Assembly (NCBI RefSeq): GCF_029227915.1
Contig: NC_079882.1
Coordinates: 22,761,001-22,825,000, forward strand
Reading direction: 5' to 3'
Source of the DNA: Hydractinia symbiolongicarpus
Lineage: Eukaryota; Cnidaria; Hydrozoa; Anthoathecata; Hydractiniidae
Length of the DNA stretch: 64,000 nt
A program made the translations under genes and the position numbers. The first letter of the stretch is position 1, and each line of letters starts with the position of its first letter. Below are positions 1 to 12,114 of the stretch, piece after piece. The notes below the pieces were generated by a model. That model was not told the origin of the DNA, did no database searches, and saw nothing but the letters and a program-made list of their open reading frames with translations.

Positions 1-425
1 ATTTTGATGACGTCAGCTAGGATCTGTCAAGAGACAAAATGTTTTTTCTTGGAAATTTGTTTACTTGTTGCCTTTATGGTGTAGAGCTTGAATAGCTGAT
101 TTAAATAATGTATAGGATCATTTGTTTTGGACAAACACTTAAGGAGATATGAGGGTTTAAACATTTTGCTGACCTCAGCAAAAACGAACAAATATGCAAA
201 AAATTATTTTAAGAAATTTGTATATTTTCTGATGACGTCATCGACCCGTCTCTTCCGAAACGGATTGGGGACCCAGGCTTGGGAAACTTACCCAAATTGC
301 TCCAAGGTGGTCCTTAGTTACCCACGCGGTGAAAAATTTCCAAGTTATTTGGCCTTAAAGTTTTAGGTGGAATGTAATTGCTTCATTAATTAATATACTT
401 TCCTTTGACGTCAACATTATGTTAA
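1..425. repeat. Interspersed repeat copy with TGACGTCA sites
   Basis: This stretch shares phrases in the same order with 36,590-37,440, for example TATAGGATCATTTG, AAGTTATTTGGCCTTAAA and TGTAATKGCTT followed by TTGACGT. It holds perfect TGACGTCA octamers at 7-14, 233-240 and 406-413. The 79-codon open frame at 127-366 lies wholly inside the repeat and looks like chance. I infer a non-autonomous interspersed element; its family is unknown to me. Confidence 0.5.
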
Positions 426-572
426 CATCAAAGTTTAGTACTTTACAGAACAAATTTATAGGTGATGTTTTATAGACTTTATCAAAGAAAGTAGTGAATA
501 TAATAATCCACTTTGCAAAAATGACAGACAGACACACGGAACTGGCGTTTTATTACAGAGATTGAAACAATG

Positions 573-1240
573 TCAGCCTGGGTACTAGTTTTCAATTATA
601 TTAGCAAAACAGTCAGGGTACGAGTTTGCTGAGTTATAAAAGCAATGTGCAAAAACATAGCGGGCTATCCGAATTTATTGGTGAGTTGAAAATGTTATCG
701 GTCTGGGTACGAGTGTGTCGAGTTGTAAGATTAATATGCGAAAAGATGTCAGGCTATCCGAATTTATTACTTAAAATTGAATTATGTCGGTTGGGGTACG
801 AGTTTACTGAGATATATAAGCAATGTGCGAAAAAATGTCAGGCTATCCGAATTTATTACTAGGATTAAAATATCGTCGGTCTGGGTACGAGTTTGTCGAG
901 TTATAAGAGTAATATGCGAAAAGATGTCAGGCTATCCGAATTTATTACTTAAAATTGAATTATGTCGGTTGGGGTACGAGTTTACTGAGATATATAAGCA
1001 ATGTGCGAAAAAATGTCAGGCTATCCGAATTTATTACTAGGATTAAAATGTCGTCGGTCTGGGTACGAGTTTGTCAAGTTATAAGAGTAATGCACCAAAG
1101 GAGTTATTTAAAATAGAATTCATAATGTCTGGGCACGACTCTTCTGCAGAGATATAGAATCAATGCGTGAAAAGATGTTACGCTATCCACCTTTATTACT
1201 AAGATTAACATGTTATCGGTCTGGCTACGAGTTTGTGAAA
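573..1240. repeat. Satellite array 1 (~89-bp unit, dimeric)
   Basis: About seven diverged units, each carrying GTCAGGCTATCCGAATTTAT, a linker, TCGGTCTGGGTACGAGTTTG and a tail ending in GCGAAAA. Two kinds of unit alternate (GTCGGTCTGGGTACG and GTCGGTTGGGGTACG), so the near-identical period is about 178 bp; the segment near 777 recurs near 955. It is the same family as the array at 5180-7430. Open frames here reflect the unit length and are not genes. Confidence 0.85.
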
Positions 1241-1295
1241 AAATCAAGCAGGGCATCTGTATTTTTTCTAACATTCAGACGGTGATACGAGCATC

Positions 1296-1334
1296 ACTCT
1301 GGTACAGACCAGTTGAACAGGTCTGTACCAGAGT
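1296..1334. other. Perfect 15-bp inverted repeat, 9-nt loop
   Basis: The arm ACTCTGGTACAGACC (1296-1310) is exactly complementary to 1320-1334. It lies just after satellite array 1, in sequence with no gene. Confidence 0.8.
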
Positions 1335-2162
1335 CGGGACCGTTTCACAACCCAAAACCCAGGGTTGTAAAAATTATAAGATTTCTCTGCCTAACCTAAA
1401 TTTTTCTTAAAAGGACGCCGTGTTCGGTAAGCATAAACCACGTGACGTCAAGAAAAAACTACGACTTCTAGCGAGTGAAAAATAATGATGGCGAAACCAA
1501 AACAGTCTAAGAAACAGTAGATTTTTGATTTCTTTAATGCTTTTTAGTTTTGTGAATTTCAGTAGCTATATTTGAAGATTTTTGTGTAAAACTTTAGTTT
1601 GTTAGACAGTTTGTACGTCTTTAAAATTTCGGAAAATTGGCACTTTTATTTATGTTTTTACAACGCAATGTAATGCAATTTTTTGGCGTGGCAAGGACGT
1701 GTAAACAGAGAATTTTGGGTTGCCTGACAAAAATGAAACTATGTTACTCGGTGACGCACACCAGATGTAGCATTACGGAATTTCTTTTAATATGAAATAA
1801 CTTCTTTGCACTTAACTGAAATGGTCAACATGTATATAAAATACGGACAAAAAATTCCATCAGTTAAAGCGTGGTGATCATATCGTAATGATTGAGATTC
1901 CGGGGCTCTAATTCGTAAAAATCAAAAATGAATAATTTGAGTACAAACAGAATATATACAACTAATGTAACAAAATTATTTGTTTAGTGCCAGTGCATAA
2001 TTTCTAAAAAACTTTCAGATCAGTTAAGCTTGTCAGCATATTTTTAGGTTAAATGGTGATCCCGACATGTTACGAATATGTTTAATGCCTTTTATTACAG
2101 ACTACAATTCAATTCATGGTGACTATTACTTTTCAGATCAAAGGCTGTAAGTCTATGCTCCC
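1335..2162. other. Non-coding stretch
   Basis: No coding region, RNA gene or recognised repeat seen. One TGACGTCA octamer lies at 1443-1450. Confidence 0.5.
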
Positions 2163-2402
2163 TATCTTAATAAGGGTCTGTCTGTCCACACGAAAACATT
2201 GTGTTGAGGACTGACTAGTCTAGCCGTAATTTGTCTGTCTCTGCTCAAACGCTCCGCTGAGTTAGAAAATCGTGCTACGGAAACACGAATATCAAATGCG
2301 ATAAATTTTATCCAATGTGTCGGGATTGGTAAATTTAAAGGACGGACGGACATGTGGATTTTTCCACGGGCTAACGACTAGTCTCTTTAATAATAGTCGT
2401 AT
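2163..2402. repeat. MITE-like element with transposon-tail motif
   Basis: The left edge has GGGTCTGTCTGTCC and the right part GGACGGACGGACATG, an imperfect inverted pair. It is followed by CACGGGCTAACGACTAGTCTC and TTTAATAATAG. A related tail occurs at 53,640-53,690 and shorter forms near 34,873, 36,440 and 46,005. This suggests a non-autonomous DNA transposon. The short open frames at 2162-2353 (-) and 2317-2526 (+) fall inside or across it. Confidence 0.5.
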
Positions 2403-2639
2403 TTTGTTCGAAAAAGATGCGCCGCAGCTTTATTTCGGAAAATTTCCGCAGAACGCGATTTTTGCGGATTTTGTTTACAGAATTAAGGTAGAATCAAAAG
2501 AAAAAGAAAAAAACGAAAACATGTAACGAAGGCCATTTTGGTTTGAAAGTGGTGGTGTCAGGTTTGTCGATCTCCTTTTGTACTTTTTTTCTTCTTAATA
2601 CCACGTGTTAAAATAAATACGGTCGACCCAAACTCTCAG

Positions 2640-3110
2640 GGAACTGATAAAAAAGTTTAGGACGTCGAAAGTTTGAGATAAAGGATAGTCGAGTTATCGA
2701 GCGTCGAAGACCTTCTGAAGTTCGAGATAAAATACTCGTTTAGCCGAAAACGAGGAACAGAAAAAAGAAATATATATATATATATATATTGATAGTAGTA
2801 TGTGATTGTTACTAAACTTACTTCTTTCCAAAAAAGCTTAAAGTATTACTCTGCTTTCTCTAGGCTATATCCAGTTCGTAATAAAATGATTATTATTATT
2901 ATTATTTTTATTTCTGAATTTATATACAGGATGAGTATATCAGTAAAAAATACTGTTATAAATATACGTCCTGTGAGCTGAAAGGACCGGAAAAATAGTT
3001 CCACAAAACGAAAATTTGAGATAACGGAGTTCCAGATGTATAACATAATTTTGCCTACAAGAGATTGCGATGACTAAAAGGACCGGAAAAAAAGTATTAA
3101 TATCGATCGG
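2640..3110. repeat. Interspersed repeat, GTTCGAGATA family
   Basis: Two pieces, near 2640-2760 and 2965-3110, share AGGACCGGAAAAATAGTTCC, GAGATAACGGAGTTC and TCGAG-type phrases with 14,970-15,080. AT- and TTA-microsatellites lie between them (2771-2789 and 2887-2907). No coding signal. Confidence 0.5.
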
Positions 3111-3112
3111 GA

Positions 3113-4490
3113 TTGTATATCATCTCGTTCTCTAGCCATGTACAGGGTCTGCTAAATTACGTGCCTTACGTGCCCTCGTGGTTACGTGCTTTATGTGTCT
3201 ACGCGCCTTATTTTCGCAACGTACTTTATGTACTTACGTGCCCTAGTGCTTCTGCGGTAATTGGGATTTCATTAATAAACCTTCACGATTCGAAATAATT
3301 GGGAAATTAAGGGAAATAATTTTTGCGAAAGATGAATCCTTTTAAAATTAAGGCGTTGAAATTTTGCTGTTCAAGGCTTTTAAAAAGATTGTGAAGGTCC
3401 CATTGAAGTATCAACAACAACAAAAAACACGTGATTTTCCATTGACTCAGAGTAGACTAACAACGCCTACTACTGGAATCTTTAGCAACAACGAGGAGTA
3501 TCCAACAAAAAGAATTATCACACAAAAATTAAGGCATGTAGGCATGTGAAAAGCTGAGGCACGTAGCCACGTTAAGTAACTACAACTTTTATAACAGTCA
3601 TGAAAATATATTCCACAAAGAAAAATTGCTGAGTGATTTTTTAGCTAGACGGAGCAACGACGGGCTGTTAGGATATAATTTTTTGGAAAATGGTATATAT
3701 TTTGCATATAGCATGTTCGAGACAGTATACCTGTACCAAGCGCTCATCCCATTGTTAACGACAGGCTATTTCCTGTGTTTCTATTTAACCGAAGTTGCGA
3801 TAAATTTTATGCGCGGCATTTTTTACCTCTTTTTTTACCTAACTGCTCAGCTTTGAGTATATTCTGAAAAATATAAAAGGTTGGTCAACTGTTTTTTCCA
3901 TGACGGTGTACCAACGGGTTGTAAACTGTGTTTTTATTTCAGCTAAAATTGTGGGAGAATAAAACACCATAATTTTGTGTGTGCTTTACTTCATTCCTAT
4001 ACTGAAGCGCTCAACTCTGCGGGTCTTATTAAGTACTTTACTGGGCGTTCCACGAAGTGTCACACAGCTACTTGTGGCTGATCCCGGCGTTTAAAGCTCC
4101 CCTGCTTCTTTATAATAGCTGTATACGTCTGTTTGTCACGCAAAATGATAACCGCAGTAGCGAAACATATAATAGTTAAATAACATATAATGTAGCTATA
4201 CAAAATATTGAGACCTAGATATAAACAACTATAATATTTTCTCAATATTTGTAGATGAAACAAATTCAATCATCGAAATCAAAAGTCTCTAGTTTGCAAA
4301 ATTCGCGGCCATAGCATTATCATATTTTATTTTCTATTTTAACCGCGGTGATCAATTACGGCAACTCGCCGCGTTAACGCAAAATTAGTAAAATCATACT
4401 GCTAATCACAACACAAAATGTCAACCTCCTCCCCAGGGCTCTTCTTCACTTTTTGATAATGGAAACACAAATCTGTTAGAAATAATAAAA
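3113..4490. other. Non-coding stretch with ACGTG-rich cluster
   Basis: No gene recognised. At about 3,155-3,250 the motif TACGTGC or close variants repeats many times, giving a degenerate, short-period ACGTG-rich tract. The short open frames at 3113-3298, 3364-3549, 3626-3856 and 4060-4269 have no recognisable product. Confidence 0.5.
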
Positions 4491-4496
4491 CATTGT

Positions 4497-4590
4497 AGGT
4501 CTGTGTACCGAGTTTGTTGAGTTATGAGAGAAATATTAAAAAATATGTCAGGCTATCCGATTTTAGTATTAAGATTAAAAGGGAATTTAG
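4497..4590. repeat. Solitary satellite unit
   Basis: One diverged unit of the 89-bp satellite: GTAGGTCTGTGTACCGAGTT, then TTGAGTTATGAGAG, then ATGTCAGGCTATCCGATTTT. It lies between the two arrays and is followed by AT-rich sequence with short TAAG and TTTA runs. Confidence 0.7.
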
Positions 4591-4599
4591 TGTAAATAC

Positions 4600-5170
4600 C
4601 AGACTATCCTGAATTAAGTAAGTAAGTAAATATTCATTTATTTATTTGTCCTAATAGACTGGAGACCATTTCGATAGGATAATATCTAATAGGTAAAAAT
4701 GACCACCAAACCAAGTTACAAATTTATAATTACAAACTTTATATACTCATAAATAACGATCGATATATACAATAAAAGGATTAAATGTTAAAACTACTAT
4801 ATGATGAAAAACAATAAAACTTGACCAGATACTTTAGATGACCCAACGACAGCGTAGTGAAAAATTGTAATTGATATTGGGGGATGTTTATAAAAGGCAA
4901 ACAGTGATCACGATATTGGCGTAAAATTAAATATTATTGATATTTTGAAAGTACATTACCATCATCAACGTTTTAGAAGTAAAGTGAAAGCACAGTATTT
5001 TTGAGTAAGAAGTATTTTGTGTCTTTGTGTGTCTACGTGTGCATTTATTTGTAAGATGCATAGCCTGAGAGCACAGAAAGTCTGTGAGGCTTTTAACCTG
5101 TACCGGGGGATTTATAAATTATACTTTATAGTGGGACATTAAAGCCATTGCCCGAATTTTAATCTTAGTG
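4600..5170. other. Non-coding AT-rich stretch
   Basis: Between the lone satellite unit and the main array. Nothing recognisable apart from short TAAG and TTTA runs near 4615-4650. Confidence 0.5.
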
Positions 5171-5179
5171 AATCTGATG

Positions 5180-7430
5180 TGGAGATATAAGATTAATGTG
5201 GCAAAAGATGTCAAGCTATTCGATTTTATTATTAAGATTAAAAGTTTATCAGTCTGGGTACGAATTTGTCGAGTCAAAAGAACAATGTGCGTGTAGATGC
5301 CAGGCTATCCGATTTTATTATTAAGATTAAAAGTTTATCAGTCTGGGTACGAGTTTGTCGAGTCAAAAGAACAATGTGCGTGAAGATGTCAGACTATCCG
5401 ATTTTATTATTAAAATTAAAATTTTATCAGTCTGGGTACGAGTTTGTCGAGTCAAAAGAGCAATGTGCGGGAAGATGTCAGACTATCCGATTTTATTATT
5501 AAGATTAAAAGTTTATCAGTCTGGGTACGAGTTTGTCGAGTCAAAAGAGCAATGTGCGTGAAGATGTCAGACTATCCGATTTTATTATTAAGATTAAAAG
5601 TTTATCAGTCTGGGTACGAGTTTGTGGAGTCAAAAGAGCAATTTGCGTGAAGATGCCAGGCTATCCGATTTTATTATTAAGATTAAAAGTTTATCAGTCT
5701 GGGTACGAGTTTGTCGAGTCAAAAGAGCAATGTGCGTGAAGATGTCAGACTATCCGATTTTATTATTAAGATTAAAAGTTCATCAGTCTGGGTACGAGTT
5801 TGTCGAGTCAAAAGAGCAATGTGCGTGAAGATGTCAGACTATCCGATTTTATTATTAAGATTAAAACTTTATCAGTCTGGGTACGTGTTTGTCGAGTCAA
5901 AAGAGCAATTTGCGTGAAGATGCCAGGCTATCCGATTTTATTATTAAGATTAATAGTTTATCAGTCTGGGTACGAATTTGTCGAGTCAAAAGAGCAATTT
6001 GCGTGAAGATGCCAGGCTATCCGATTTTATTAATAAGATTAAAGTTTATCAGTCTGGGTACGAGTTTGTCGAGTCAAAAGAGCAATGTGCGTGAAGATGT
6101 CAGACTATCCGATTTTATTATTAAGATTAAAAGTTTATCAGTCTGGGTACGAGTTTGTCGAGTCAAATGAGCAATGTGCGTGAAGATGTCAGACTATCCG
6201 ATTTTATTATTAAGATTAAAAGTTTATCAGTTTGGGTACGAGTTTGTCGAGTCAAAAGAGCAATTTGCGTGAAGATGCCAGGCTATCCGATTTTATTATT
6301 AAGATTAAAAGTTTATCAGTCTGGGTACGAGTTTGTGGAGTCAAAAGAGCAATTTGCGTGAAGATGCCAGGCTATCCGATTTTATTATTAAGATTAAAAG
6401 TTTATCAGTCTGGGTACGAATTTGTCGAGTCAAAAGAGCAATTTGCGTGAAGATGCCAAGCTATCCGATTTTATTAATAAGATTAAAGTTTATCAGTTTG
6501 GGTACGAGTTTGTCGAGTCAAAAGAGCAATTTGCGTGAAGATGCCAAGGCTATCCGATTTTATTATTAAGATTAAAAGTTTATCAGTCTGGGTACGAATT
6601 TGTCGAGTCAAAAGAGCAATTTGCGTGAAGATGCCAAGCTATCCGATTTTATTAATAAGATTAAAGTTTATCAGTCTGGGTACGAGTTTGTCGAGTCAAA
6701 TGAGGAATGTGCGTGAAGATGTCAGACTATCCGATTTTATTATTAAGATTAAAAGTTTATCAGTTTGGGTACGAGTTTATCGAGTCAAAAGAGCAATTTG
6801 CGTGAAGATGCCAAGGCTATCCGATTTTATTAATAAGATTAAAAGTTTATCAGTCTGGGTACGAATTTGTCGAGTCAAAAGAGCAATTTGCGTGAAGATG
6901 CCAAGCTATCCGATTTTATTAATAAGATTAAAGTTTATCAGTCTGGGTACGAGTTTGTCGAGTCAAAAGAGCAATGTGCGTGAAGATGTCAGACTATCCG
7001 ATTTTATTATTAAGATTAAAAGTTTATCAGTCTGGGTACGAGTTTGTCGAGTCAAAAGAGCAATGTGCGTGAAGATGTCAGACTATCCGATTTTATTATT
7101 AAGATTAAAAGTTTATCAGTTTGGGTACGAGTTTGTCGAGTCAAAAGAGCAATTTGCGTGAAGATGCCAGGCTATCCGATTTTATTATTAAGATTAAAAG
7201 TTTATCAGTCTGGGTACGAATTTGTCGAGTCAAAAGAGCAATTTGCGTGAAGATGCCAAGCTATCCGATTTTATTAATAAGATTAAAGTTTATCAGTCTG
7301 GGTACGAGTTTGTCGAGTCAAAAGAGCAATGTGCGTGAAGATGTCAGACTATCCGATTTTATTATTAAGATTAAAGTTTATCAGTCTGGGTACGAGTTTG
7401 CCGAGATATAACAACAATCCGCGAAAAAAT
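5180..7430. repeat. Satellite array 2: ~25 tandem units of 88-90 bp
   Basis: Units begin at about 5214, 5301, 5390 and so on in 89-bp steps, marked by CTATCCGATTTTATTATTAA, TCTGGGTACGAGTTTG, TCGAGTCAAAAGAGCAAT and GCGTGAAGATG. Variants are ordered: CAGAC, CAGGC or CAAGC before TATCCG; TGTGCG or TTTGCG; TTATTA or TTAATAAG; TCTGGG or TTTGGG. From about 6637 a four-unit (~356-bp) order recurs, the mark of a higher-order repeat. Because 89 is not a multiple of three, a frame cycles through all three readings every 267 bp, which creates long but meaningless open frames (up to 208 codons). The last unit decays at about 7400, just before the SET gene. Confidence 0.95.
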
Positions 7431-7525
7431 CTCAGGCTCTGGAAAGTTCAACGGATTAGCCTGTCAACCCAAATAATTACTCTGCATCTTCTTCTTTTAT
7501 CACCTTGACTTTGTAAACGAACACA

Positions 7526-9608
7526 ATGGATACTGAAAAGAAAGCATATACACTCAGAAACCGTGTAAGTTATAATATCTTACATTCTAATTATGCAAAT
7601 AATTACCAACCCAAAGTCACTGCGTTCTCACCCGTGTGTAGGAATTTACTCCCGCAATATATGTTGCTCCAAGAGTTACTATTATATACTTTTACTGCAC
7701 ATTACATTGATACACAAGGTATTTTAATATGATCTTTGGTTGTTTACCTCAAAACCTCCTAAGTGGAAAAAGGTAATAAAATTATATACATCTAAGTAAC
7801 CATTGTGTCATCATCCAGTTTTTAAAGTCTGTAAAATTACACAGAGGTAACCTTGAAAATAAAAGGAATATAAAATACCAAAGGTATGTTGAAAATGTTC
7901 TAGGCTTTATATGGAAAAGTAAAAAACATAATAATTCATGTTCATGCAGGATAATCGATTTTTGGTACGCGATTGGGAGGAAGCCCTTGAAGATGGCCAC
8001 GGATTTACTTTGCATCAAATCGACACAGTAATCGGTGAGTATTTAATATTTGATTTTTTCTTTAACATTATTCAGGTCAGACAGGAGATGGGAAGAGGGA
8101 AAGGAGGGGGAAATGACCTTCGGACATACTTTAACTTAGTAACAATTAGTAGCCGACCCAAAAAAGTTTAAAAACTTTCCAGTCGGTGGTATGCCACGCC
8201 CATTCTTTAAAAGACCCGTGTATCTGTTTCGAATGTTTTGATATAACAATGATTTTCGTCGTTGGAGTTCTATAATTAAGCCTTATTTTTTTATCTCTTA
8301 TTCACGCCAAGGACGTTAAGGATTTTGTGGATTTTTTTTAATTTTCAGCCAAGCAAACAATGCACCAAATAAACGCTATATCTTATTAAAAAGGCGCATA
8401 AATTTTTAATTTTTTTAACAAAATCGCGCTCTAATAAAAGGCTCAATTATGGCGCTAAATATAAATATCAAAAGTATCAATATAGTTACTAATACGGTGT
8501 CACGGTACTAGTAACTATATGCGACCGCCTTTGTTTAAATAGAATGAGTTAATATGTCAATCAATAGCAACCGACACGCGTGAACTTGCCCAACTGTGTT
8601 ACTTTCGCCGATAACAACTAATCATCATCGACGAGAAATCGTCCCTAGGTAGCAACTGATGGAAATATTTATCTCAAACATTCATGCTGAGTGAGTGAAA
8701 ATGACTTCTCTAATCCAAAGAGTACCGTTGTTTTGACCGCGAAAACAATAGATAAAATGGCACGAAAATTTCACACCATACGAAAAAATCGGAATGATAT
8801 CGAGGAAAATATTGCGCCCTAACCGACTGGTGACGGATCAACCTCAGGCAGTCGATTAAGTTTATTATTTTTAGCAAATATCTACAAAATTGAGGAATTA
8901 TGATACGCAAGATTATATCTATTGATCTGGTATAGAAGCTGTTTACTAATTTTTTAATTCTTTTTATCAGGCTATGGTGTCTTTGCAACAAAGTGGTTCA
9001 AAAACGGAGATGCTTTGCTCAGCTACAAAGGAAGTTTAGTTAGTGCGACGGAAGCAGATGATCTCGCAAAAGAGTACGGAGAAAATATTTCATCCAGATA
9101 CCTTTTTTATTTCTCTGACAAAAATAATAAACTTTGCGTCAATGCGACAAATTCTAACTGCATGGCAAGATACGTCAACGACTCACCGCAATGTTTTTCG
9201 AACTGTCGAATGGTAATAAAGCATGATGGTGAAATGCCACAGATATGCTTAGTCGCAAGTAAAGATGTCGACGTAAACGAAGAGCTTCGATACGATTACG
9301 GTGATAAAGGAAAGTATTTACCATGGCGGAAAAGTTCTAATTATTTAAAGCCTTTGAAGCTCAGTTTAGAAGTTCAAGAAAAATTAAAAAAAACAAAAAG
9401 CGGCTACTGCGTCCAATTTTCATCTACGCATTTTCTCCCTCCACCTTCAAGACCTAGCTTGTTCAATTTTGTTAAGTTAATTTGCTTAATATCATTTTTC
9501 CATTCTCTCACACGCTTTGGTTCCATATTGAAACGGGATGCAGCAGCTGTTATTTATAGAAAATTTCCTTATTTTACCGATGTATCAAATATGAGAGATT
9601 GTATTTAG
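7526..9608 (+). CDS. SET-domain lysine methyltransferase, KMT5A/SETD8-like, 3 exons
   Basis: Predicted exons are 7526-7564, 7950-8034 and 8971-9608, giving 253 codons plus stop. Each junction keeps frame and has GT-AG ends (GTAAGT; GTGAGT; acceptors after ATGCAG and TTATCAG). The protein runs from a short basic N-terminus into a SET domain: GYGVFATKWF (SET start), YFSDKNNKLCVNAT, the RYVNDS segment where most family members have N-H-S, and ELRYDYGDK with the conserved tyrosines near the end. KMT5A enzymes methylate histone H4 lysine 20. The SET part is closest to that group by motif spacing. The His-to-Asp change in the substrate/cofactor loop is seen directly; its effect is unknown. A tail of about 80 residues follows the domain. 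AATAAA-type signals lie just past the stop (9648-9665). It is the least damaged gene in the window. Confidence 0.8.
8480..8520. other. 12-bp inverted repeat in SET-gene intron 2
   Basis: ATATAGTTACTA (8480-8491) is complementary to 8509-8520, with a 17-nt spacer. It lies in the large second intron, near 8,035-8,970, where nothing else was recognised. Confidence 0.6.
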
Positions 9609-9714
9609 TTGTATTTATGAAATTTTTATATTAGAATAGAACCAATAAAATTTCATTTCAAATAAAATACCAAAACGATAACAGTTATTGATTTTTTCAT
9701 ATACTTTTACTATC

Positions 9715-9800
9715 GTCTCGAGTAAACGCCCCCTTATGAGGGAGGGGCTTATGTTAGAGGGGGTGTCTAGTAGAGGGGGCGTTTATTTGAAAAATGACTG
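9715..9800. repeat. GC-rich short inverted/tandem motif block
   Basis: Blocks CGCCCCCTTATGAGGGAGGGG and AGAGGGGGCGTTTATT give repeated and partly self-complementary CCCCCT/AGGGGG runs in an otherwise AT-rich setting, just downstream of the SET gene. Probably an interspersed repeat fragment. Confidence 0.35.
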
Positions 9801-10020
9801 AAAAGGAGAGCGTCTATTCGAGGGAAGAGGACAATATATTCGAAGCATTACGGTAACCAAAAATTCACTTGTAAGTCAATCCAATCGAATCATAATGGTC
9901 AGGAGCGAAAAAAATGTGTACTCAGAAAATTATGACGCTTATTGAAGATTGCGCCTTTCCTATAGTCGCTTATTAAAGACGTTGGTATGGGTGCTTGACA
10001 AGTCTTAAAATAATAATGTC

Positions 10021-12114
10021 ATCAATATCTAGGTTGACTTTGCAGTTACTGATTCAAAGAAAGGAAAATTGCAGGCTAGAAACTCTAACGAAGATACCAC
10101 TAAGAAGAATTCTCAAATCGTTTTTTGTAATACCAAGGTTTATGACGATTCAAGTAAATCTTATACTCATAACAATATTGAGCTGCTGCTTGGGTCAAAA
10201 GAAGAAAAAAGAGAGAACAGAATAAAACAGGTAGTGAAGAAGGACCAATCGAAAGTTTAAATGCCCTGTGTGTGATGTTGAACAGACTTACATCACAAGA
10301 CATTTAAGGCAAAAGCATAAGTGGAGCTGGGAAAGTGCTGCACCAGCCTCTAGTCAGTTTTTTAGTAGCACACCAATAACAGGCAACGAAAAATTAAGTA
10401 AAATTGATAAAAAAACTCCGAACTATCATCGCAAGAGAATGTGTTTTGTTAAAAATTGCATGATGGTGAGGACAAACCTACCTGATCACGTCATGAAACA
10501 ACACAATATCCCAAAAGGTCCTTTATATTATCATTTGCTGAAACAGGCACCCAAGGTAGACGCCCCTTTTATACAAGGCAAAGTATTTTTAAATAGAACA
10601 TTGGAAAGCACTGTATCAACTTCAACTGCACCTATTAAACAGTTACAACAAAAGGCGAACGAAAATGACGTAGAGGAATGTTTCGTGCAATCTGTTCAGA
10701 TTCCAGTGAATAATGATCGTTGTTGAAAACACTGCATGCAACACCACAAACGAATCTAGTTCTTTTGGTAAGGAAAGTGAAAGTGAGGAAAGTGAATTTG
10801 AGCCTGTTGATGAAAAGAACGAATCTGTAATATATAACCTTGCTAGTAACGTGAAAACTTTGGTTACAGACTTCATATGTTATAGGATCGGCCCTGATAG
10901 ACAGAGAAAACGTAGGGCAGTTTACCTGACTGCGATTGAAATACGACGTATATTTCGTGTTATGGAAGTAAAGGATGACCTAAGCGTCGTTTTTAGAAAT
11001 GGAGGTAATGATTTTCGGGATAAATACATTACAAAGCACTGTCAAGAAACGGAAAAAAACAACCAGTATCAAAAAGTATTTATATAGTCTAATAGACTTT
11101 TGCAAATTTTTATCGCTGAGGAAAAAGAAGTAATGAACAGCAGTCATCAAGACATTACAACGTTTATTTCAAAATTGCGGTAGTGGAGAAAAATTTTTAA
11201 AGTGCAAGAGAAATTGGTAAAATTTGAGCAGATGACAGACGACCGAGAAATGCTCATTGATCAGGAGCAAGTAGGAAGATACCTTAACAGTAACAAGGGA
11301 GCAAAAAAGGGTGAAGCCATACTAAAACTTTTAAAGGAAGACATAGGATATAATCTAACTCAGACGGAGTATTGCGCCGAAGAGATTATTTATATGCTGT
11401 GATTGATCTGGTGTGACGGCCAACCTCACAATGAATGAATATTATAGGGCAGCGAAGCTTGATGGAAAATGTGTAATAAATGTTTGGGACCATAAAACAC
11501 TTGACACCTATGGCCCAGCTAAAATTATCCTTAATGAAGAAGAATTTGATTTCTTGACAACATACGTGAAATTTGCCAGACCACAAACTTCACCAAAATG
11601 CGAGTATGTATTTTTGAGTTGGTCAGGAAAGAAAGTGTCACCTGAGGACATTAGTAAACGTCTTCATCCTCAGTGGGACAGAGTTGGTAATTTTAATGAT
11701 AAATGTCCTCCAAAAAATCTTTCAGCAAATATAATTCGGAAGTCTGTTAGCACAGCATTAAGAGAATCGGAAAGCTGTAATTTAAAAGATGCCGCCACGT
11801 TGATGACACACAGCATGAGGACAGCAGAGGAACACTATTTCCTAAGAAATATGGAGAAGTCTTCCTTGGTTGGGTCAACAGCAGTTAAAGAACTTTTCCA
11901 AGCTGACAAGTCAAACGAAGCAGCTAGACAAGAAAGCAAAAGAAAAGTGTGGTCAGAACAAGAGATTAAAGAGCTGAAAGAGGTGTTTCCTGTCAATAAT
12001 GATGTGAGTTCGTCGGAGGTAAAACAAAAATGCGCAGCTGTACCAACTCTAACTGCGTCACCTAGACAGGTTTATGACAAGTTGCGTACCGAAAAACACC
12101 ACCGTGTGCCATGA
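10021..12114 (+). pseudogene. Tyrosine-recombinase (Crypton-like) protein with C2H2 finger
   Basis: Pieces in order, linked by frame changes: about 10,069-10,255; a C2H2 finger at 10,262-10,320 (C-x2-C, H-x5-H); 10,268-10,726; an acidic linker 10,713-11,087; 11,202-11,402; and the catalytic part 11,413-12,114. In the last piece Arg109, the H133-x2-R136 pair and Tyr142 match the R...HxxR...Y order of tyrosine recombinases. A SANT/Myb-like segment follows at about residues 176-230. The frame changes near 10,255, 10,720, 11,100 and 11,400, plus stops between pieces, argue for a decayed copy rather than one spliced gene, although some breaks could be introns. Crypton transposons encode such enzymes; the assignment to that group is inference. 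Confidence 0.55.

Noticed and set aside
127-366. 79-codon frame and its relative at 37,146-37,349
   Set aside because: Both lie in copies of one interspersed repeat; similarity is at DNA level and the frames are not conserved along their length.
5266-7411. Many overlapping open frames of 68-208 codons
   Set aside because: They are translations of the 89-bp satellite, which cycles through all three frames; the products are near-identical at 89-bp steps.
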